DNA from: an uncultured Clostridia bacterium | Lineage (GTDB): Bacteria; Bacillota; Clostridia; TANB77; CAG-508 | Length of the DNA: 50,276 bases | Assembly: GCA_934162365.1 (NCBI GenBank) | Contig: CAKPIK010000006.1 | Location: forward strand, 1-50,276 | Direction of reading: 5' to 3' | In this document: positions 16,793-23,707 of the stretch, in pieces | How the letters are laid out: every line of letters begins with the position of its first letter | How positions within the stretch are numbered: the first letter of the stretch is position 1 | Notes under the pieces: generated by a model | What the model saw: only the letters and a program-made list of their open reading frames with translations | What the model was told of the DNA's origin: nothing | Database searches by the model: none | Made by a program: the position numbers and the translations under genes

Positions 16793-19225
16793 ATGAATAA
16801 TATTTTTGATAATCCTAAAATTTATATTGATCAAATTAATAATAATATTGAGATTAATAAAAAATTAAAATTTAATGGTAAATCTTTCATATGTGTTTTC
16901 TTTACTAAAAGATGTACTGCGGGTTGTGAATTTTGCTTTTTTAAATCTAACAATAGAAAATTAAATGATATTAACGAATCATATGAAATGAGCGATTATG
17001 GCTTCGAAAGATTTTTAGAATTTGTGAATGAATCTAATAATGGGTATTTATTAATTTCAGGTGGAGGAGAACCATTTGAAAAAAAAGAATATGTATTTAA
17101 GACAGTTGAACTAGCCATTTCTGATAAAATTGTTATTGTTTCAAATGGCTTATGGGCAAAAAAATATGAAGATGCAAAATATATTATTGATAGACTATAT
17201 ACATCTTTATCAAATAGAAATGTTAAAACAGATGTTACTCTTAGAATAAGTATTGATATGTTTCATACAAAGCAATTTGGAATTGAAGCATACGAAAATA
17301 TAATTAAAATTTTTGAAAATGATTACTCTGAAAAATCAAATTTTCACTTAAAAATACATACTATAATGTCAGATGATACAGTATATAAATTGGCAAAAAA
17401 AAATAATTATATTATTTCTAAAGAATCATACTATAACACTTCCGACAACAATAAAGTTTTTAAATTGATACCAAAAAAGTTTTATATATATACAAAAAAC
17501 AATTATAAAATAGAAGTGGGTGTTGCCAAACTTTTTTATCCTAATGTTATACCTGATTTAAATAATATTATAAATGAAAAAACTATACAAGTCTTTGATA
17601 AAGATATTAGTGAAAGTGAAACTTTCAATCCTTCAACTGTAAATAATATTAATGGTAAAAAAGGTTTAGATTTTTGGATTAATTATAATGGTAATGTTAC
17701 TACATGGCAAAATGAACAATTTGATAATATAATGAATATATATAATGACACTTATGAAGATGTAGTAAGAAAAACATTTAATAATTTATTAAGCTTGTCT
17801 TTTATAGAAAATGGTTATTATCATAGAGAAAAAATAATTCTAGATGTAAATAATAAAGCTGTTCTTAGATCAAAACTTAGTAATATGAGAGATTTATCTA
17901 CTGCAATGTTATTACATGAACGTAAAACAAGACTTTATTATTATATTATGATTATCAAAGAATATTATAAAAATTTAAGAATTAACAAAGCTTGTTTATC
18001 TAAAGAATTAATTGAAGTAATTGATTTAGAAAAGGAGAAAATTAAAGAATTATATCGAATGTCTAATTATAGTATATTAGATGATTATATTTTAGATAGG
18101 GCTACTGAATTAGAAATGAACGATTTATATTATATGTTAAAATTGGGGGAATATGATGTAAATGACCAAGCTTTAAAAAGGGGGATAAATTATTTAAATC
18201 AACAATTCGGAAAAAATTATAATTCTATCGATGATATTATTATTTCAAATAATATTGAACAGATAGATAGGATTATTGAAAAACTAACAAGAATGGATAA
18301 TAAATCAAAGGATAAATGTTTATTTATAGATGGATTAGTTAGTCAAAATATTAATTTAATAAAGCAGGCTTCTAAAAGCGATTTACATGCACATGCAACT
18401 AGAAGTGGAAAAAAGGAATATTTTGAAAAAAATTATAATACTAATATAGAAACACCGAAATTATTTGAATCAATTGAGGAAATGAATATCTGGTACAATA
18501 AAAACATTAAAATATTATTTTCTAATGATATTATTTCTTTTAGGGAAAGGCTTAAAGCAGCTTTTATAGCTGCAACAGATGACAATATTGAAAAGTTATG
18601 TTTAAGTTTTGGTGTAGGCAATATTGAAATTTTCAATGGTAATATAGATGAATATATTAATGAAATAAAAATGATACAACATGAGTTTTATAATGGAGAG
18701 TTTGTTCCAGAACTATGTTTAGTAAGAGGTAATATAAATAAAGAAATTGTATTAGAGATATTAGATAAAAACTTTTTTAAATCATTAGATTTGGTTGGAA
18801 ATGAAGAACTTGGGGTAGATGATGCTATAGAAGTATACAAGTATTCTAAAAAATATGATATGATACGTCGTTGCCATGTTGGTGAATTCTCAAATGAAAA
18901 ATATGTTATTGATGCAATAATTAAACTTGATTTAAATGAAATACAACACGGGCTATCTGCAATTAAAAATGATAAAGTATTAAATTTGATAAAAAAACAT
19001 AATATTAAAATAAACTTATGTCCACAAACTAATTTTATATTTGGTAGAATAAATAATTTATATGAACCGTTAAGAAAATTAATAGATAATAATATTAAAG
19101 TTTCAATTAATACAGATGATTTATTAATTTTTAATAAATCAATAAGTGATATTTATATTGATTTATATAATACACACAAGTTTAGTGTGGAAGAATTAAA
19201 TGATATCAGAGTTAATAATTTATAA
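16793..19225 (+). CDS. Radical SAM - adenosine deaminase fusion protein
   Basis: An 810-residue two-enzyme fusion. N-terminal radical SAM domain: FTKRCTAGCEFCFF holds the CX3CX2C cluster ligands C41, C45 and C48, followed by LLISGGGEPF (the SAM-binding GGE motif). No extra SPASM-type cysteine cluster is seen. A helical linker of unknown type spans about residues 330-525. The C-terminal domain matches the adenosine/AMP deaminase family with all key residues: H532 and H534 (DLHAHATRSG), H695 and E698 (CHVGE), H719 (QHGLSA), and D775-D776 (NTDD). Metal binding and purine deamination are therefore expected to be intact. The ribosome site is AAAGGTG. The substrate is unknown; the deaminase could act on 5'-deoxyadenosine from the radical reaction or on a modified nucleoside. 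Confidence 0.85.
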   Translation: MNNIFDNPKIYIDQINNNIEINKKLKFNGKSFICVFFTKRCTAGCEFCFFKSNNRKLNDINESYEMSDYGFERFLEFVNESNNGYLLISGGGEPFEKKEYVFKTVELAISDKIVIVSNGLWAKKYEDAKYIIDRLYTSLSNRNVKTDVTLRISIDMFHTKQFGIEAYENIIKIFENDYSEKSNFHLKIHTIMSDDTVYKLAKKNNYIISKESYYNTSDNNKVFKLIPKKFYIYTKNNYKIEVGVAKLFYPNVIPDLNNIINEKTIQVFDKDISESETFNPSTVNNINGKKGLDFWINYNGNVTTWQNEQFDNIMNIYNDTYEDVVRKTFNNLLSLSFIENGYYHREKIILDVNNKAVLRSKLSNMRDLSTAMLLHERKTRLYYYIMIIKEYYKNLRINKACLSKELIEVIDLEKEKIKELYRMSNYSILDDYILDRATELEMNDLYYMLKLGEYDVNDQALKRGINYLNQQFGKNYNSIDDIIISNNIEQIDRIIEKLTRMDNKSKDKCLFIDGLVSQNINLIKQASKSDLHAHATRSGKKEYFEKNYNTNIETPKLFESIEEMNIWYNKNIKILFSNDIISFRERLKAAFIAATDDNIEKLCLSFGVGNIEIFNGNIDEYINEIKMIQHEFYNGEFVPELCLVRGNINKEIVLEILDKNFFKSLDLVGNEELGVDDAIEVYKYSKKYDMIRRCHVGEFSNEKYVIDAIIKLDLNEIQHGLSAIKNDKVLNLIKKHNIKINLCPQTNFIFGRINNLYEPLRKLIDNNIKVSINTDDLLIFNKSISDIYIDLYNTHKFSVEELNDIRVNNL

Positions 19226-19232
19226 CTTTATT

Positions 19233-19275
19233 TTTACATTAAAATTTTCTTATACAATCATTTGTTTAATGTAAA
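19233..19275 (+). promoter_or_regulatory. Intercistronic inverted repeat before the Nudix gene
   Basis: TTTACATTAAA (19233-19243) and TTTAATGTAAA (19265-19275) form an exact 11-bp inverted repeat with a 21-base loop. No T run follows, so it is more likely an operator or mRNA-stabilising structure than a terminator. Confidence 0.4.
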
Positions 19276-19321
19276 CATAAAATAAAAAAGATTGTAAATA
19301 AATTGTAAAAGGAATTATAAT

Positions 19322-19855
19322 ATGGAATTTTTAGATATTGTAGATGAAAATGATAAACTAACAGGAGAAAAAAATGATAGGGATTTTATTCATACTAACA
19401 ATTTATATCATAGACATACTTCATGTTGGATTTTGAATCGTAAGGGAGAAATACTTCTACAAAGAAGATCACTAGCAAAAAAGAAAAGACCTGGTGTTTG
19501 GTCAAAAACAGGAGGACATGTTGATTCTGGGGAAAGTGTAATTGAGGCAATAAAAAGAGAGGTAAAGGAAGAAATAGGTTTAGAATTAAAAAATGAAGAT
19601 TTATTTTTTATGCAAAAATTTAAAAGTGATGCTCCTAAGTTTTTTTCGTATGGTTATATAGCGCTAACTGATAATAAAATAGAAGATTATGAACTACAAT
19701 TAGAAGAAGTTGATAAGGTTAAATATTTCAAAATTGAAGAACTAGAAGAAGAAAAAAGAAAAGGGAATAGATTATTTGATTTTTACTATTGGGAGGACCA
19801 AGACTTTTTTGAACAAATGAAAATATTAAAGAAATTTAGAAAAGAAAAGCTATAA
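19322..19855 (+). CDS. Nudix hydrolase (IPP-isomerase-like subgroup)
   Basis: The 177-residue product has a complete Nudix box at residues 65-87 (G65, E71, R79-E80, E83-E84, G86), so pyrophosphate hydrolysis with a divalent metal is expected. The N-terminus EFLDIVDENDKLTGEK and YHRHTSCWILNRKGEILLQRRS are typical of the IDI-like/YfcD Nudix subgroup. The substrate is probably a nucleoside diphosphate derivative, but it cannot be told from sequence. It follows the radical SAM-deaminase by 96 bases on the same strand. That neighbourhood suggests action on a nucleotide made or modified by the fusion protein. Confidence 0.88.
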   Translation: MEFLDIVDENDKLTGEKNDRDFIHTNNLYHRHTSCWILNRKGEILLQRRSLAKKKRPGVWSKTGGHVDSGESVIEAIKREVKEEIGLELKNEDLFFMQKFKSDAPKFFSYGYIALTDNKIEDYELQLEEVDKVKYFKIEELEEEKRKGNRLFDFYYWEDQDFFEQMKILKKFRKEKL

Positions 19856-19903
19856 TAAATAAACTATAATAAAAGAAAAAAGATTATTATCTTTCTGAAA
19901 GTA

Positions 19904-19932
19904 TTGAAATTAATGAGAAAATATGCTAAAAT
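19904..19932 (+). promoter_or_regulatory. Promoter of the HprK-like gene
   Basis: TTGAAA (19904-19909), 17 bases, TAAAAT (19927-19932), with TGC before the -10 (extended -10). It gives the kinase gene its own start in addition to readthrough from the cassette. Confidence 0.7.
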
Positions 19933-19999
19933 TATTATGTAAACATTTGAAATTATGAACTATTATTTAGTTCATACAAAAGACAAGGAGGAATATACT

Positions 20000-20962
20000 A
20001 TGCAAAAAATCAGCATATCATGTGGAGGCATTAATGTCCTAATTGCAACAGATTCTAATGAATTTATCAAGCTTTTCATGCGTGATCGGAAGAAACTTCA
20101 AAAGATAATTCCAGGTGTAGATGTTAAGATAGTTGATCATAATGTCAGGTTGATGGAACCATATATTATTTATGTGGACTCAAATGATAAGATAGTAACT
20201 ATCGATGAAAAAAATAATAAAGCAATTGTAAAATTACCGGTAAAAAAATTATTTTTTCCCGACTTTGCATACTTAGTGTTATCGATGCTGTCAAAGGAAA
20301 TGAATAAAATAAATAAATATTTTATTCATTGTTCAGTTGTTGAAAAAAATAACAAAGGTATAATGATTATAGGTGATCCAGGATCCGGCAAAACGACATT
20401 GTCATTATATTTAAGTATGAACAAGAATTTTGCATTCGTTTGCAATGATAGAGCTTTATTGGAATTTTTCAATGGAACTCCATATGTTGCAGCTGGTACA
20501 TTAGAAACATCTATTAGAATTGGAGTGATTCCACAGTTTTTTCCAATGCTTATGGATCAAATAAGTACAATGGATTTGGAAAAACCATGGAATAATAGAT
20601 TCCATTTTGGTTCTGAATTCGAAAAGTTAGGAATCAAAGTAAAGTCTAATGTTCCTATAACCCACGTTTTATTTTCTCTTACTTATCCAACAACAGTAAG
20701 CCAAACTAAATTAGAGAAGTATGATACTAGTAGAGGTCAAGAACTATCTATACTTAAAACTATGGGATGTTTTTCTCAGTACATTAGGGCAGATAATAAT
20801 ATGTTTTTAAGTGCTGAGTGTCCATTTCCTAGTTTTGATACTAATGAACTTGCTTGTAAAAGATTAAAGGATGTTAAGAGATTCGTACAAACAACAGAAA
20901 TGTATAGTGCAAGAGGTGATATAAAATCTTTAGCAGATATGATTGATCAATTGACGGTATAA
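20000..20962 (+). CDS. HPr kinase/phosphorylase-like P-loop protein
   Basis: The 320-residue product has a C-terminal kinase core like HprK: HCSVVEKNNKGIMIIGDPGSGKTTLSLYL with the Walker A loop at residues 125-133, followed by FAFVCNDRALLEF in the place of the HprK acidic motif. The N-terminal about 110 residues are not recognised. Such stand-alone HprK-like kinases occur in peptide and nucleoside tailoring clusters, where they phosphorylate small or peptide substrates. The start at 20000 has AAGGAGG (19985-19991) eight bases upstream; an earlier start at 19955 lacks one. Codon use is less AT-biased than the neighbours (AAACGACA, GATCCGGC) and residue 30 is CGG-encoded Arg, consistent with transfer. 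Confidence 0.8.
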   Translation: MQKISISCGGINVLIATDSNEFIKLFMRDRKKLQKIIPGVDVKIVDHNVRLMEPYIIYVDSNDKIVTIDEKNNKAIVKLPVKKLFFPDFAYLVLSMLSKEMNKINKYFIHCSVVEKNNKGIMIIGDPGSGKTTLSLYLSMNKNFAFVCNDRALLEFFNGTPYVAAGTLETSIRIGVIPQFFPMLMDQISTMDLEKPWNNRFHFGSEFEKLGIKVKSNVPITHVLFSLTYPTTVSQTKLEKYDTSRGQELSILKTMGCFSQYIRADNNMFLSAECPFPSFDTNELACKRLKDVKRFVQTTEMYSARGDIKSLADMIDQLTV

Positions 20963-20967
20963 TCATT

Positions 20968-21000
20968 AAAGCATGGAATTATGGTATAATTCCATGCTTT
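20968..21000. terminator. Terminator closing the island cassette
   Basis: A perfect 14-bp stem (20968-20981 with 20987-21000) and TT run sits between the HprK-like gene and the convergent Spo0A-like remnant. The A-rich left side makes it usable in both directions. Confidence 0.8.
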
Positions 21001-21004
21001 TCAC

Positions 21005-21549
21005 TTATAAAATACATATGTTCTTTATATATGAGAGAGTTATTCCAATAAAATATTTTGGAGATATCTTTCTTCCATCATAATCATCAAATAAGGAGTA
21101 TAACATTTCTTTGTCTACAAATCTATTCATAGTAGATAAAGAATTAGTTATACTCCATTTTATTATGTTAGGATTAGTATTATTAATTCCAGCAACATAA
21201 GAATATAATTCACTTACATTGTATAGTAAATCTATATTATTATTAGCAATAATAATACAGTCAATTAAAAATTTCGTACCTTTTGTATATAAGTTAAAAT
21301 TTAATTTTTTCATTAAATTATTAATATCTTCAACATTAATAGAATTTCAACGCCACTTATAGTAGGTAAGTCAAGATCTAATAATAAAATATCAGGTCTT
21401 AAATTTAAATATCTTTCTAGTGTAGTTAATCCATCAAGTGTACAACTAACTATATTTATAGAAGTATCTTTTGCTAAAAAAATTCGACAACAATAATTAG
21501 AATCTTTGTTATCATCAGCAATCATAATTTTTTTAATGAGTACCTCCAC
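21005..21549 (-). pseudogene. Split Spo0A-like response regulator
   Basis: Two adjacent frames on the minus strand. The first (21549 to 21313, GTG start) is a receiver N-terminal half: IMIADDNKDS with the acidic pair, and DILLLDLDLPTISGVEIL with the phospho-acceptor Asp; it then stops, missing the last third of the receiver including the conserved Lys. The second (21313 to 21005, overlapping TAATG) resembles the Spo0A C-terminal DNA-binding domain (KGTKFLIDCI, LYNVSELYSYVAG, PKYFIGITLSYI). Together they are about 180 residues against about 265 for Spo0A. A deletion across the receiver-linker joint is likely. No CGG codon is at the junction. Confidence 0.65.
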
Positions 21550-21595
21550 ATCTTAACAATGCTTACATAAACATTATAGTGCTTCGTTTTTTATA

Positions 21596-21619
21596 GATTG
21601 TGGGTGCAATAGTTAAAAA
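21596..21619 (+). repeat. Right copy of 24-bp direct repeat
   Basis: Exact copy of 15494-15517 (cotJC 3' end), without any other cotJC sequence before it. It lies 26 bases before the -35 box of the rpsB promoter and marks the right end of the island. Confidence 0.85.
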
Positions 21620-21645
21620 TATGTTAGAAAAATAAGTAAAAAGTA

Positions 21646-21674
21646 TTGATTTTATTATTGTTCTTTGTTATAAT
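21646..21674 (+). promoter_or_regulatory. Promoter of rpsB-tsf
   Basis: TTGATT (21646-21651), 17 bases, TATAAT (21669-21674). It places the RNA start near 21681, about 100 bases before rpsB. Confidence 0.8.
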
Positions 21675-21680
21675 ATTATA

Positions 21681-21770
21681 GTTAAATATCACACATAAGG
21701 TTAGTTTGGCTTAGTGCCTAAGGTTTTAGGTTAGCAATTAAACGTAAACCTTGTGGAGGAAAAACTAAAA
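21681..21770 (+). promoter_or_regulatory. Structured rpsB leader (candidate autoregulatory element)
   Basis: AAGGTT (21698-21703) can pair with AACCTT (21747-21752), closing an inner region in which CCTAA-GGTT-TTAGG (21717-21730) or alternatively GGC-TTAGT-GCC (21708-21718) form small hairpins; the two inner options exclude each other. Ribosomal protein leaders often bind the encoded protein. I do not recognise this one as a known leader family. Confidence 0.4.
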
Positions 21771-21783
21771 GGAGGAATTTAAA

Positions 21784-22566
21784 ATGGCAGTAGTTGCAAT
21801 GAAACAATTACTAGAAGCAGGTGTTCACTTTGGACATCAAACTAGAAGATGGGATCCTAAAATGGCTGAATACATATTCCAAGCTAGAAATGGTATTCAC
21901 ATCATCGATTTACAAAAAACTTCAAGAAAGATTGACGAGGCATATGCATTCGTTAAAGAACAAGTTGAAGAAGGAAAAACAGTTCTATTTGTAGGAACTA
22001 AAAAACAAGCACAAGAATGTATGAAAGAAGCAGCATTATCTTGTGGAATGTTCTATATTGATCAAAGATGGTTAGGAGGAATGCTTACTAACTTTAAAAC
22101 AATTAGAACAAGAGTTGAAAGACTTAAAAAATTAGAAGCTATGGAACAAGATGGTACTTTTGAAGTATTACCTAAAAAAGAAGTTATAGTTTTAAAGAAA
22201 GAAATGGCTAAGTTAGAAACTAACTTGGGTGGAATTAAGGATATGGAAGAATTACCTGGAGTAATATTCATAGTTGATTCTAAGAAAGAAGCTATAGCTA
22301 TACAAGAAGCTAAAAAATTAAATATACCAGTTGTAGGATTAGTTGATACAAACTGTAGCCCAGAAGATATTGATTATATAATACCTGGAAACGACGATGC
22401 TATTCGTTCTGTAAAATTAATTGCACAAGTAATTGCTAATGCAGTTATAGAAGGAAAACAAGGTGAAGCTTTAGATTTAACAGTTGAATCTAACGAGAAT
22501 AAAAAAGAAGAATCTATTGAAGAAGTTGTTGCAAATAGCGAAGAACAAGAAATAGTTGAAGAATAA
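21784..22566 (+). CDS. rpsB: 30S ribosomal protein S2
   Basis: The 260-residue product is a standard S2: MKQLLEAGVHFGHQTRRWDPKM at the start, FVGTKKQAQECMKEAA, DQRWLGGMLTNFKTI, and VVGLVDTNCSPEDIDYIIPGNDDAIRSV. The C-terminus adds an acidic tail rich in Glu (about residues 232-260), common in clostridia. The ribosome site is AAAGGAGG. It is transcribed with tsf. Confidence 0.98.
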   Translation: MAVVAMKQLLEAGVHFGHQTRRWDPKMAEYIFQARNGIHIIDLQKTSRKIDEAYAFVKEQVEEGKTVLFVGTKKQAQECMKEAALSCGMFYIDQRWLGGMLTNFKTIRTRVERLKKLEAMEQDGTFEVLPKKEVIVLKKEMAKLETNLGGIKDMEELPGVIFIVDSKKEAIAIQEAKKLNIPVVGLVDTNCSPEDIDYIIPGNDDAIRSVKLIAQVIANAVIEGKQGEALDLTVESNENKKEESIEEVVANSEEQEIVEE

Positions 22567-22583
22567 TAAAAATCAAATAAAAG

Positions 22584-22613
22584 TAGGCGGCACAACATAA
22601 TATCTGCCGCCTA
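22584..22613 (+). terminator. GC-rich hairpin between rpsB and tsf
   Basis: TAGGCGGCA (22584-22592) pairs exactly with TGCCGCCTA (22605-22613). No T run follows, so it may be a weak attenuator or a processing or stability element that sets S2 and EF-Ts levels apart. Confidence 0.5.
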
Positions 22614-22647
22614 TATTCAAATATATATTCTAAGGAGGAATAAATAA

Positions 22648-23526
22648 ATGATTACTGCAAGTCAAGTAAAAGATTTAAGAGAAAAAACAGGTGCAGGTAT
22701 GATGGACTGCAAAAAAGTTTTAACAGAAACTGATGGAGATATGGAAAAAGCAATTGAACTTTTAAGAGAAAGAGGAATTGCAAAAGCTGCTAAAAAATCA
22801 GATAGAGTTGCAGCAGAAGGTTTAGTTACTGCTTATGTTACAGAAGACGGAAAGGTTGGAGCAGTAGCAGAAATTAATGCAGAAACAGACTTTGTTGCTA
22901 AAAATGATGAATTTAGAACATTTGCAGCAGATGTTGCAAAACAAGTAGCATTAAAAAATCCAAAAGACGTAGAAGAATTATTATCTCAAAAATTTATAGA
23001 AGACGAATCTAAAACTGTAAGTGAAGTATTAACAAACAAAATAGCTACAATTGGCGAAAATATGTCAATAAGAAGATTTGAAAGATTTGAAACAACAGGT
23101 TTAGTTGAAAAATATATTCATGGTGATGGAAAAATAGGAGTTTTAGTTGAAATTGAAAATGGTGATAGCGAACTTGCAAAAGACGTATGTATGCAAATAG
23201 CAGCTGCAAAACCAGAATATTTAGATAGAGAAGCAGTTCCAGCTGAAAGATTAGATAAAGAAATGGAAATATTAAAAGCTCAAGCTATGAATGAAGGTAA
23301 ACCAGAAGCAATAGCTGAAAAAATAGTTCAAGGTAGAGTTGGAAAATTTTACAGTGAAATATGCTTAGTTGAACAAGAATTTGTTAAAAATCCAGATATA
23401 AAAGTTAAAGATTTATTAGCTTCTAAAAACGCAAAAATAGTTAGATTTGCTAGATTTGAAAAAGGCGAAGGAATAGAGAAAAAAGAAGAAAATTTTGCTG
23501 AAGAAGTTATGAAACAAATAAAATAA
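22648..23526 (+). CDS. tsf: Elongation factor Ts
   Basis: The 292-residue product is the nucleotide-exchange factor for EF-Tu. It starts with the UBA-like domain (MITASQVKDLREKTGAGMMDCKKVL), then TDFVAKNDEF and the core domains with NMSIRRFERFE and KIGVLVEI. The length is near the usual 290-300. The ribosome site AAGGAGG is just upstream. A strong terminator follows. Confidence 0.98.
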   Translation: MITASQVKDLREKTGAGMMDCKKVLTETDGDMEKAIELLRERGIAKAAKKSDRVAAEGLVTAYVTEDGKVGAVAEINAETDFVAKNDEFRTFAADVAKQVALKNPKDVEELLSQKFIEDESKTVSEVLTNKIATIGENMSIRRFERFETTGLVEKYIHGDGKIGVLVEIENGDSELAKDVCMQIAAAKPEYLDREAVPAERLDKEMEILKAQAMNEGKPEAIAEKIVQGRVGKFYSEICLVEQEFVKNPDIKVKDLLASKNAKIVRFARFEKGEGIEKKEENFAEEVMKQIK

Positions 23527-23536
23527 GAAACTTTAT

Positions 23537-23598
23537 AAAAGCCAGCTTATATAAGTTATTGAATAATCAATAATTTGTATAAGCTGGCTTTTGTTTTT
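23537..23598 (+). terminator. Rho-independent terminator of rpsB-tsf
   Basis: A perfect 15-bp stem (23537-23551 with 23578-23592) with a 26-base AT-rich loop that can itself pair, followed by GTTTTT. Confidence 0.85.
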
Positions 23599-23633
23599 AA
23601 GGAAAATTAAAAGTATTTTTTATGTGAATTTAC

Positions 23634-23662
23634 TTGATAAATGTATATAAAAGTGATATATT
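23634..23662 (+). promoter_or_regulatory. Promoter of secA
   Basis: TTGATA (23634-23639), 17 bases, TATATT (23657-23662), 45 bases before the secA start. Confidence 0.65.
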
Positions 23663-23707
23663 ACATATGTCATAAAATGGATTTTAATATATTTAGGAGG
23701 ATTTTGA

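Larger units (their letters stand above)
15518..21619. mobile_element. Accessory island inserted at the cotJC 3' end
   Basis: About 6.1 kb lie between the two exact 24-bp repeats. The content differs from the conserved core genes on both sides: a decayed condensation domain, a radical SAM-deaminase fusion, a Nudix hydrolase, an HprK-like kinase with less biased codons, and a broken Spo0A-like regulator. Long non-coding stretches also set it apart. No integrase, transposase or relaxase is visible inside, so it could be a passenger of an enzyme acting in trans, or a remnant. The repeats and content are seen; the mobility is inferred. Confidence 0.65.

Noticed and set aside
21313..21316. Counting the Spo0A-like junction as a fifth CGG shift
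   Set aside because: There is no CGG near the joint, and a part of the receiver is missing, so it is a deletion, not a one-base change.
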